Source of the DNA: Alphaproteobacteria bacterium
Lineage (GTDB): Bacteria > Pseudomonadota > Alphaproteobacteria > TMED109
Direction of reading: 5' to 3'
Assembly: GCA_022824395.1 (NCBI GenBank)
Contig: JAJDZX010000126.1
Coordinates: 1-32,939 of the forward strand
DNA: 32,939 bases
In this document: positions 26,533 through 32,939 of the stretch, one piece after another
How the letters are laid out: every line of letters starts with the position of its first letter
How positions within the stretch are numbered: the stretch's first letter is position 1
The notes under the pieces: model-generated
Seen by the model: the letters and a program-made list of their open reading frames with translations, nothing else
Told to the model about the DNA's origin: nothing
Database searches by the model: none
Made by a program: the position numbers and the translations under genes

Positions 26533-27294
26533 ATGGACACCAACCCACTGGCCGCGCTCAAACCGCCCAGAGCATTCGCAGCAGCGGCGGGACATCGGGC
26601 CTTCCTGAAGGCAGCGGCCGCACAGATCATCAGTGTGGGCTCTGCAGGCCGATATGCGGAGCTGGCGTGCGCTGCCTCCGCGGAAAACCGGCCCGACGCA
26701 GGTGGCGGCGCACGCGGCACGCTGCTCGCCGGCTGTCTCATCGCCGTGATCGGCAGCGGCAGTCCCGGCCCGGCCCTGTCGGCCGAACTCTGGGGCGCCT
26801 ACGCCGGCTACGACTTTGACCACATCCAGGGGGACGAGGGCTACGGCGTCGCCTGGAACCACCCCGACGCCGCCACGGCGCTGGCGCGGGCACTCGAGAT
26901 CTGCCGCCGGCACCAGCCGCCGCCCCCGCAGGGCGAGGCATTTGACGAGGCGTGGCGCTACCACTCGGGGAGGCGCTGCGGCGACGTGGTGTTCGCGTTC
27001 TCGAGCGACGGGCCGGACCCGGAGACGGTGACGCGGGAAGCCGACCCCTCGTGGGAACGGGACTTCGAGAAGCTGACGGTGCTGCAGCGGCACCGCTGCA
27101 TTGGCGTCGTGGAACTCAGCAACGACTGGGAAGGCTTCGAAGTGCTCGGCTCGAACTTTCACATGGAGGCGGCGAACTCGGAGGAGGCGCTTGCCGCGCT
27201 GACCGAGAGCGAATACGCCAGGATGGACTGCGGGCCCAGCGAGTGTGTGCCCAATCCGTACCGAGTGGCTGTCGTCGCGTGCAACGATCACTAG
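26533..27294 (+). CDS. LysR N-terminal stub joined to a secreted DUF4189-like domain
   Basis: Residues 1-50 of the 253-aa frame (MDTNPLAALKPPRAFAAAAG, then HRAFLKAAAAQ) are a degenerate LysR start. A hydrophobic segment (LLAGCLIAVIGSGSPGPALSA, about 63-84) looks like a signal peptide. The rest (ELWGAYAGYDFD..., GYGVAWNHPDAATALARALEIC, then several Cys) resembles the Cys-rich secreted DUF4189 fold. Either the secreted gene starts near the hydrophobic segment and the LysR part is a chance in-frame remnant, or the module promoter and start now drive a fused product. A buried signal peptide would export poorly, so an internal start is plausible but no obvious one is seen. The TAG stop lies at the edge of the MITE-like element. 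Confidence 0.65.
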   Translation: MDTNPLAALKPPRAFAAAAGHRAFLKAAAAQIISVGSAGRYAELACAASAENRPDAGGGARGTLLAGCLIAVIGSGSPGPALSAELWGAYAGYDFDHIQGDEGYGVAWNHPDAATALARALEICRRHQPPPPQGEAFDEAWRYHSGRRCGDVVFAFSSDGPDPETVTREADPSWERDFEKLTVLQRHRCIGVVELSNDWEGFEVLGSNFHMEAANSEEALAALTESEYARMDCGPSECVPNPYRVAVVACNDH

Positions 27295-27406
27295 GAGCCT
27301 GCGCGGTAGAAAAAGTTGCTACCGCATATTGTATGCCGCACAGGCAATTGCATACCATATATGGATCTGGAGCGCGTCAAAACCGTTCTGAAGCGCAGGC
27401 TCCTAG
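27291..27406. mobile_element. MITE-like element with 14-bp inverted ends
   Basis: CTAGGAGCCTGCGC at 27291-27304 is exactly repeated in inverse at 27393-27406. With TA as a duplicated target the element is about 112 bp with 11-bp ends starting GGAGCC, as in IS630/mariner-type miniature elements. Inside are further stems: GCGGTAG/CTACCGC (27303-27325), GCATA-TTG-TATGC (27324-27336) and GTATGC/GCATAC. It has no coding capacity. It sits exactly on the stop codon of the preceding gene; removal would also leave a TAG, so it does not shorten that protein. As RNA it would fold strongly and could terminate or stabilise the transcript. Confidence 0.65.
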
Positions 27407-27439
27407 GAGGGGTTGCCGGTCCGGGGCCATACGCAGACA

Positions 27440-27845
27440 CCCCCGGACCGCTCACTGTTGGGCAGGTACGTCCCCTGCGTCGTCACCGGTCTCTCGCCGA
27501 CGCGGAGGGACCAGTGGCAAGACTTTCTGACCTACAAGCGCGACAACATCAACACCGAGCGGCTCAACCAGCTTCACCTTTACAACATCCTGATCGGCTG
27601 CTGGACAGACCCACGCGGGACCGACGTCGGCATCTATTCCAAGCGCCCGGTCGGAACCGTACGTGCGAGTACTTTTGCTACTGACGACAAGGGTACGGCA
27701 ATCTTTGCCCATCGGGCGCCGGAGAATGCCGCCCGAAGCACTCGATGGCAGCAGCGGGACCGTGCAGTCCTTCCTTGGGCTCACGAGCTGGCGCATTGCG
27801 GGTTCGGACCATGCCGCCGCCTTCGCCGATTTCGATCTACGCTGA
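27440..27845 (+). pseudogene. Frameshifted gene of unknown family
   Basis: One frame gives a protein-like stretch (LLGRYVPCVVTGLS, RRDQWQDFLTYKRDNINTE, NILIGCWTDPRGTDVGIYSK) up to about 27710. A different frame continues with GTVQSFLGLTSWRIAGSDH and ends AAAFADFDLR at a TGA at 27845. The two together read like one broken gene of at least 130 codons. No start is convincing because the MITE-like element lies just upstream. The family is not recognised. Confidence 0.5.
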
Positions 27846-27941
27846 AATGAAATCGGTCCCGAAAAGGAGGCGATTTGGGCACGTTCGTGTCTTTCGTTTC
27901 CGGATCGGACAGGAAACCAAACTGTCTACTGAGGGGGCAAC

Positions 27942-28271
27942 ATGTCTCTGACCAGCATGCTTACGGTCTTCGCGGTTGGCGCACTTGGCGGAGCTCTCTT
28001 GGAACTCGTTCACTGGTGGAACCTAAGGCGTCGGAACGTCAAGTTTCCGAACTATGCCAAGTCACCCTTTTATTGGTGCGTGACAATCCTGATGGCTTTG
28101 GCTGGCGGTGCCGTGGCAGTCTTCTATTTCGGCGATCAGGCTGAAGCCATGGTGGCACTACATGTCGGACTTGCAACACCTTTAATTCTCCAGAAGCTCA
28201 CCACGACAATGGCATCTCCCGGCGCACGTTCGGCGAATGAATTGCGCCTCGTCGATTTCTTTACCTGGTGA
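27942..28271 (+). CDS. Small membrane protein of the caspase-like locus
   Basis: The ATG at 27942 follows GAGGGGGC by 3 nt. The 109-aa product has two or three hydrophobic segments: LTVFAVGALGGALLELV (about 7-23), WCVTILMALAGGAVAVFYFG (about 45-64) and possibly VALHVGLATPLIL (about 71-83). The tail is polar and ends DFFTW. The caspase-like gene starts 6 nt after its stop, so the pair is one operon with likely coupled translation. Its base composition is AT-richer than the window average and like that of the caspase gene. I do not recognise the family; the tight pairing suggests a membrane effector or anchor working with the protease. Confidence 0.78.
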   Translation: MSLTSMLTVFAVGALGGALLELVHWWNLRRRNVKFPNYAKSPFYWCVTILMALAGGAVAVFYFGDQAEAMVALHVGLATPLILQKLTTTMASPGARSANELRLVDFFTW

Positions 28272-28277
28272 TGTCGA

Positions 28278-30692
28278 ATGCGCGTCGGGGCAGCGTTGTT
28301 TGGGGTTTCGCGTTATGCAGCGCCAGCATTGAACGATGGGCCTAACCGGCTTCGGTATGCCGCCGATGATGTTCAATCGTTTGCGAGCTATGCGAGTGCA
28401 GCATGGGCCAACGCGGACTCGCTAACAATACGTCTCGCAACAGATGACCGTGCGTCATCGGCATCCTGGACGGAAGCGATTGGCGCACTCCATGAAGCAA
28501 GACTCGACCTGTTTGTCGGCTACCTGGCGGGGCACGGTATCAAGCGCGACAAAGAACATTTCCATTTTTGTCTTCATGACGCGGACATAGAAGACGGGAA
28601 CCAACAGGGCATTATTTCCGGCGCTGGCATTGATCATGCCTTCACGCATGTGGGCGCTCGCACGTCGATCCTGTTTCTCGATTGCTGCCATGCGGAGGGC
28701 ATCGTCGCGGGCACTTCCTACTTCCGTTCGTTAGACGGCGACCTCGCCCGTCTATTTCTCGTGTCCGCCCGCAGTGACCAACGTGCATGGGAGGACGCCT
28801 CCATTGGGCACGGCCTTTTCTCGAACGCCGTGACGCAAGGACTGACCGACGGCTCGGCGATCGCGGCACCTGATGGTTTCGTCGATGTTGAAGTTCTCTT
28901 CGCACGGGTTAGCAAGGACGTGGCCAGGCGGGCCTTCAGCCGTAAGGGTGGGGCTCGCCAAGAGCCCATCCGAGGCGGTGCGACGGCCGCCCCGGTCCGC
29001 CTACCCACCGCTTCGGTCACCTCGCTACAAGACCAAATTTCAACTTACGGGGTATTGATTCTCGGCTTGCGCCGATGGTTGCGGAGCGTCCTGCTCATGG
29101 CTGTGGCGGCCGCCGTGGTCACCGACTTATCGTTCCAGCATCTCGCCGTCGATGCGGACGGCGATATCGTCGCTCGGTCCGGCATACGCTTACTCGATCC
29201 TGTCCGACGAACCCTTCCGGGCGGGATCGTCGATACCGGTTTGGATGCGGATGACATCGCGCCGCGCGATGACGTCAATACTTCGGATTATGACGCGTTG
29301 AGGGACGGAAGCCTTCTCGCCAATCGCCTTCGTGGCCTCGGCGGTTGGCCTACAAAGCTCGGCCCTCTCCTCAAACCTCGAGTGCGTACCTCCTTGTCGC
29401 TGCTTCTCGCCGGGGAACTGCCTGCGTCTGCGGAAATATTGGAAGTCACAATGCGCCCGCCGCCCCTCGAAGAACTTTCGGCCCTCGTCAGCCTGAGAGC
29501 CAACGAGACAATCGACGCCACCGCACGTAGCTTCGGATATCATGTGCCGGAAGAAAGTTTCGATTGCGCGGCGGATATTTCGCAAACGCTTGATTTCACG
29601 CATCTAAAACCGAGAACGGATGAATTTCTCAAAGAGTTGGACTGGCGCATGGTGGTCGCTAAGGACCGTTCAAGGGCCTTGGCAACTGCAGGGCGTCTCG
29701 TCGCCTTTCGCCTGAACGTAAAGGTCCGCAAGGGCTCACTTGGTGAGGGGGCTACCTATGATGCCAGACGCGAGTTTGCGTGGCTTGCGACCTGGAGCGC
29801 GGGCAACGCAGTGTCTGACTTCGACGCCGGCGGGTGGTGTATGTCGGCGGCTTTGCTTTCGGCTGCCCTCGGGAACGAAGGTGATGTGGCCGCGGCTGCG
29901 GAACAGACGCTTGTCGAAACCGTCCACGTCTTTGATCTCGATACCCATGGGGATGCGGCTCCGCCCGAAGTCGAGATCGCCCTCTTCTTGCTGGCGATCA
30001 TCGCACAGCACCGCGCTCTGGAAGGCGCTACAATCGACAGTATTGTCGAGTTTCTTCGCGAAGACGAACGCGGTCTCAGCGGGACGCCTACTTTCGTCCA
30101 ATGGCTTTCGACTATCGCGCCCTTCACACCATTTCCCGATGTGACGCGTGAATTCCTGATTGAGGATCTAACTCGTCCAGAGACTGAATCCGAATTCCGT
30201 CAGATTACCGCGTTTGAGATCCTCTCTCGACAAGTACTTTATCTGAACAAATCCGATCGCGAACTGCTTTTGAATTGGCGCCGTGACAATCAGGACAGGT
30301 TTGGAACGTTCGATTCCTTTGCAACTGGCGTTTCCTGCCTCGCGCCCCTCATGCCCAAAGACGAGGTCCTTTCGTTAATCCGAGCAATGAGAGCTCGGAC
30401 GTCCGCAGCCCACGCCTTCGTCCCGCTCGCAACTTCCTGGCGGGGGGACATGATGATCTCTCAGACCGATCTGCCCGAGTGGATGGCGATTGCCAGAATG
30501 GCGCAAGTCGTCGATCTACCCCCCGCCAGCCAAGGAGGAACTTGCGTCCTACGCGGTCCTCGCTCCGGAATGCGCGCCGCGTACCGCCGCGTTACTCGCG
30601 GTCGCACATCAGAACGACGCCATTCGCTCGCGGGATTGGTCAGCCTTTCGGCGCGCGCTTGGCCAATCTACCAGCGAGGCGTGGAGACGTGA
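28278..30692 (+). CDS. Caspase-like (C14) protease with membrane segment and helical C-terminus
   Basis: As read, the frame gives 804 aa. The first 245 residues form a caspase fold: VGAALFGVSRY, LFVGYLAGHG with catalytic His86, and ILFLDCCHAEG with catalytic Cys137, followed by the usual FLVSARSDQRAWE strand. A single hydrophobic segment (VLLMAVAAAVVTDLSF, about 270-287) follows, then a long helical region without a known domain. Near residue 750 the frame goes wrong: after VVDLPP the sequence becomes Arg-rich and low in similarity to protein. Deleting one C from the six-C run at 30519-30524 restores a coherent frame to 30885, giving 868 aa. Such proteases act in abortive-infection and peptide-sensing systems in bacteria; that role is inferred here from family and from the linked membrane gene. 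Confidence 0.88.
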   Translation: MRVGAALFGVSRYAAPALNDGPNRLRYAADDVQSFASYASAAWANADSLTIRLATDDRASSASWTEAIGALHEARLDLFVGYLAGHGIKRDKEHFHFCLHDADIEDGNQQGIISGAGIDHAFTHVGARTSILFLDCCHAEGIVAGTSYFRSLDGDLARLFLVSARSDQRAWEDASIGHGLFSNAVTQGLTDGSAIAAPDGFVDVEVLFARVSKDVARRAFSRKGGARQEPIRGGATAAPVRLPTASVTSLQDQISTYGVLILGLRRWLRSVLLMAVAAAVVTDLSFQHLAVDADGDIVARSGIRLLDPVRRTLPGGIVDTGLDADDIAPRDDVNTSDYDALRDGSLLANRLRGLGGWPTKLGPLLKPRVRTSLSLLLAGELPASAEILEVTMRPPPLEELSALVSLRANETIDATARSFGYHVPEESFDCAADISQTLDFTHLKPRTDEFLKELDWRMVVAKDRSRALATAGRLVAFRLNVKVRKGSLGEGATYDARREFAWLATWSAGNAVSDFDAGGWCMSAALLSAALGNEGDVAAAAEQTLVETVHVFDLDTHGDAAPPEVEIALFLLAIIAQHRALEGATIDSIVEFLREDERGLSGTPTFVQWLSTIAPFTPFPDVTREFLIEDLTRPETESEFRQITAFEILSRQVLYLNKSDRELLLNWRRDNQDRFGTFDSFATGVSCLAPLMPKDEVLSLIRAMRARTSAAHAFVPLATSWRGDMMISQTDLPEWMAIARMAQVVDLPPASQGGTCVLRGPRSGMRAAYRRVTRGRTSERRHSLAGLVSLSARAWPIYQRGVET

Positions 30693-30885
30693 TCTCCTTG
30701 TCGACGCCGCGGCAACACAGCTATGTGTAGCTTCCGCTGCTGAGCGGCGGTCCGCCTTCAACGAATTGCGAGCGCTTTGGAAGCGTGAACGTACACCAGT
30801 TATTCGACTAGGCCTTGGAAGGACGCTGCAAGTTGCAACGTTGTGCACCATTACAAGTTGCGTCGACATTGAAACACGCAATTGA
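30526..30885 (+). pseudogene. Out-of-frame C-terminal end of the caspase-like gene
   Basis: The +1 frame relative to the caspase gene reads PAKEELASYAVLAPECA, then SRDWSAFRRALGQSTSEAWR and AAERRSAFNELRALWKRE, a normal helical protein sequence, ending at a TGA at 30885. It starts exactly at the homopolymer where the upstream frame loses sense, so it is the original C-terminus. Whether the extra base is a mutation, a programmed shift or a sequencing error cannot be told here. Confidence 0.75.
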
Positions 30886-30897
30886 CTGAGGGGAGCC

Positions 30898-30914
30898 CCC
30901 GAGTGTGCCTCGGG
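30898..30914 (+). terminator. Possible terminator-like hairpin after the caspase gene
   Basis: CCCGAG and CTCGGG pair around TGTGC, 13 nt after the restored caspase stop. The stem could extend with a bulge. No T-run follows, so this is a weak call based mainly on position. Confidence 0.3.
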
Positions 30915-31102
30915 AGGCCACCAGTGCTAACGGATTTGTTTCTCCAGCGCCATGGAGAGCGGAAAGAAACGTAGCTGGACGCAACAGACGATTGCACTTA
31001 CCGCGTAACGGTCGCCGAAATGGCGCTATTGGTTTTTTCCGACCCCCGCGCGGATGCCAACCTGTCGGCCTCCGCCGTCGTGCTGGCTCGGCGCTTCGCC
31101 GC

Positions 31103-31483
31103 CTACTCATCCAAATCCAATCTGCGATGGCGCACCCGGTTCCCGAAGCGGTGAAAGGCAAGCACGTCGCCGCTCACGCGGTAGCCGTCCAGCGTGCGGT
31201 GTGAGAGGCCAAGATAGTCCTCTGCGCGCCGGGTGTCGACGAATCTGCTCTCGTCCTTGCCTACTTCCCTGCAAACAGATCGGGGAGGTGCCCGGCCATA
31301 TGATGTGCGAGCCAAAATGCGCGCAACAAACGGCCCCTCCCTTGCCGCTGTTCCAAGAACCGGCCTGCCGCGCGGCCGTGATGAAGGCCCCTCAGCGTTC
31401 CTACCGTTCCCGATTCGCGCCCGCTCCTGTTCTGCAGGCTTGAACAGCTGGCTGGCGCACCGGAATCCTGCCTTCGTCGTCAA
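31103..31483 (-). pseudogene. Broken AlpA/MerR-like HTH (HTH_17) gene
   Basis: The end of this minus-strand frame, from 31243 down to 31103, encodes a small helix-turn-helix domain: FVDTRRAEDYLGLSHRTLDG, then FHRFGNRVRHRRLDLDE. It is typical of excisionase-like proteins of plasmids and integrative elements. The family continues with a Trp after DLDE/DLDA; here that codon is TAG, and the sequence beyond (AAKRRASTTAE) still resembles the usual Arg-rich tail. A single G-to-A change therefore ends the protein early. The frame upstream of the domain has no family similarity and only a TTG start, so the 5' end is also uncertain. Confidence 0.7.
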
Positions 31484-31607
31484 CTGAGGGTTTGGACACC
31501 GGCCGCAATTTCGCCATCATTTGGTCGATACGGCCCAAGCACATGCCCACACCAGAGGCATTGAAAGGCGCGGAAGCAGCCGCAACCAGTTTGTTTCAAG
31601 CTATGGA

Positions 31608-31620
31608 TCAGCATTATTGA
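31608..31620 (-). promoter_or_regulatory. Outer LysR-type box, rightmost module
   Basis: TCAGCATTATTGA, 261 bp from the inner box at 31869. On the minus strand it is followed by leader-like sequence (GGTTGCGG, then CGCGCCTTTCAATGCCT) related to the autotransporter 2 leader. No surface-protein gene is left on that side, only the broken HTH gene. Confidence 0.6.
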
Positions 31621-31836
31621 TTCACATCCCGCCATGAAACGGTACACGCGACAGGGGCTCCCGTCTTTGATTCTCGCGGGCCCCCTGTTTTAACAGCTGC
31701 AGACAGCCTCATAGGCGCTGCCCGAAGTGACGCCCTAGTTGCGCAGCTGTTCGCGTGACGCTGTGGCTCTCGCACTGCCCACGCCAGCACACCGCGATCC
31801 AAACTCGTTCCCCGCCAGTGCCGTATCGACCCGCAG

Positions 31837-31881
31837 TTGCCCGGGTCCCAACGTCAATCTAGAATGGCCCAGCATTACTGA
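31837..31881 (+). promoter_or_regulatory. LysR module promoter with overlapping box, copy 6
   Basis: TTGCCC (31837-31842), 17 bp, TAGAAT (31860-31865, five of six consensus -10 bases), 3 bp, box CCAGCATTACTGA (31869-31881), then 24 nt to the ATG at 31906. Confidence 0.72.
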
Positions 31882-31905
31882 TCCATAGGACAAAGCTTGA
31901 GGCCC

Positions 31906-32130
31906 ATGGACGCGAACCATCTGCCCCCGTTCAATCCGCCCAAGGCAGTTGAAGCGGCGGCGCGTCAAACGGAGCTTCCTGGAGGCAGCGGTCGAGCCGC
32001 GCGCCGCAGCGGATTTCATCGGCCGACATGTGAAGCCGCTCCAGAAACGATGCATCAGCCAACGGTCGAAGCAACCTGGATCAGCGAGTACCGGGACTAC
32101 AACCAAGCGGCGACGCGGATTACCAGGGCG
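31906..32130 (+). pseudogene. LysR N-terminus with a frameshift
   Basis: The frame from 31906 begins MDANHLPPFNPPKAVEAAAR, matching the first helix of the module LysR proteins. The similarity then moves to another frame as SFLEAAVEPRAAADFIGRHV and KPLQKRCISQRS, corresponding to the HTH and the following strand. One indel near 31965 explains this. Nothing of the effector domain follows. Confidence 0.78.
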
Positions 32131-32413
32131 TCAGTCTGGCCAGTGTCTGTGCAGTCGGCAAAAATCCGGCGGGAAGGACGGGTGCCCGCCCCCCCTTCCG
32201 ATCCGTCCCCCGGGTGAGCGCATGCACGAGCGCTTGAACTGCCGGACCGCTTCATGGGCCGACGGCGCGGGAAGCCCGGAGGCCGACCCGATAACGTCAT
32301 CGTGTTCGGTGCGCGCCCGGCTGGCGGTACCGCGACGGCTTTTGATTGACGCAGGTCCGTTCTTGGCCGTCTCTGTCGCGGCTGCTGGCCGATACCCGAG
32401 CTCGGCAAGTCCA

Positions 32414-32830
32414 ATGATCTCCAGCTGGGTGAAAAGTGCGGGCGTACTCGCGATGCTGGTGTTTTCGGCTCCAGCCATGGCACAACAACAGGAGTGGTAC
32501 TACTTTAGAGCAGCAGCAGACGAGTTTGATCGGGGGGAGTCAACCGATATCCGCCGCTACATCTACAGCGGGGTCTTTTCGCTTCAAGATGTCCCTGCGG
32601 GTCAAGATAAGAAGCTTGATTCTTATGCGGATGAATTCTTGCGATTCATCGGAAGCAGCTTTCTTGAGTATTCCAAATATTATTCGAAGCATGATGCCGA
32701 TGAGGCATTTAGTGACGATAGGTCCTCGTGTGAGAGGGAAGTCCTGACATGTATCTTTACCAATTGGATGCCAGGGACCGACCTACGCGTAAGCGGACTA
32801 CCTAGTGTTCGCCAGAGAACCTCCCATTGA
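32414..32830 (+). CDS. Secreted protein truncated by the right inverted repeat
   Basis: From the ATG at 32414 the 138-aa product has a signal peptide (AGVLAMLVFSAPAMAQ, cleavage after about residue 24). The mature part is acidic and aromatic-rich (WYYFRAAADEFD, IRRYIYSGVFSL, FLEYSKYYSKHDADEAF) with two Cys. The family is not recognised. The last eight codons, including the stop, lie inside the terminal repeat that starts at 32803, so the natural C-terminus has been replaced at that junction. No clear ribosome binding site is seen. Confidence 0.65.
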   Translation: MISSWVKSAGVLAMLVFSAPAMAQQQEWYYFRAAADEFDRGESTDIRRYIYSGVFSLQDVPAGQDKKLDSYADEFLRFIGSSFLEYSKYYSKHDADEAFSDDRSSCEREVLTCIFTNWMPGTDLRVSGLPSVRQRTSH

Positions 32831-32939
32831 CCACCGACCCAGGGGACGCCGAGCCCGCGCGACCCGGTGATCCGGGGAGATTCGAGTTCCCCCAGCGCCC
32901 TGGCGGGTCGGATTCGGCCGTGTCGGCATGCCGTCGCCC
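32803..32939 (-). repeat. Right copy of the 137-bp terminal inverted repeat
   Basis: Reverse complement of bases 5-141. The inner edge TAGTGTTCGCC interrupts the secreted-protein gene that starts at 32414. Reading outward, both window ends run into the same end of the same sequence. Confidence 0.9.

Noticed and set aside
27291..27406. Integron attC site
   Set aside because: The inverted ends and inner stems lack the R' (GTTRRRY) and R'' core sites, and no integrase is present.
1..32939. A circular element implied by identical ends
   Set aside because: The end repeats are inverted, not direct, so they do not support circular closure.

Overview
The window is a GC-rich, gene-poor stretch of a Gram-negative genome. 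Evidence for the outer membrane is direct: two giant classical autotransporters, a porin-like barrel, a Tsx-like barrel fragment and a Tat lipoprotein signal. Eukaryote-like adhesive domains (SRCR, FN3, Calx-beta, cadherin-like) in the autotransporters, many decaying genes and scattered small repeats suggest a host-associated proteobacterium, for example a marine invertebrate symbiont. That lifestyle is inference; no rRNA or tRNA gene is present to place it.

Layout: a 137-bp inverted repeat bounds both ends (5-141 and 32803-32939). From the left come an unrecognised gene (1504-2358), a zeta-toxin operon on the minus strand (3761-2964), a small zinc-ribbon protein (4516-4767), autotransporter 1 (9249-4852, minus), a LysR N-terminal-only gene (9707), a cargo segment with a two-helix membrane protein and an Apea-like HEPN protein (10150-12222), a LysR middle fragment (12298), autotransporter 2 with an SRCR domain (18460-12773, minus), an intact GcvA-like LysR regulator (18894-19802), a second LysR N-terminal-only gene (20404-20111, minus), a LysR remnant (21055), a Tat-exported vanadium-haloperoxidase-like protein plus porin (21715-24148), a truncated Tsx-like gene, an IS5 remnant, a small membrane protein (minus), a gene that joins a decayed LysR N-terminus to a secreted DUF4189-like domain (26533-27294), a MITE-like element, a two-gene membrane protein plus caspase-like protease locus (27942-30885), a broken HTH gene, a last LysR remnant (31906) and a secreted protein cut by the right inverted repeat.

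The main unifying signal is a repeated regulatory module. Six LysR-type N-termini, one intact gene and five truncated, decayed or fused ones, are each preceded by the same 45-bp arrangement: a -35 hexamer TTGMCC, exactly 17 bp, a -10-like hexamer, 3 bp, then a 13-bp box TCA-N7-TGA (a T-N11-A LysR-type box) over the predicted transcription start, then 22-25 nt to the start codon. Five of the six have a second box of the same kind upstream, about 260 bp away in four cases and 537 bp in one. In two modules the outer box faces a divergent autotransporter through a conserved leader. The most economical reading is a family of autoregulated, divergent LysR/surface-protein modules that has been copied several times and whose partner genes have been lost or replaced.

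The cargo between modules has a conflict or defence flavour: zeta toxin with a putative antitoxin, a HEPN protein, and a membrane protein with a caspase-like protease. The caspase gene and the 71-aa membrane-protein gene each carry an apparent frameshift in a homopolymer, which could be real or a sequencing error.
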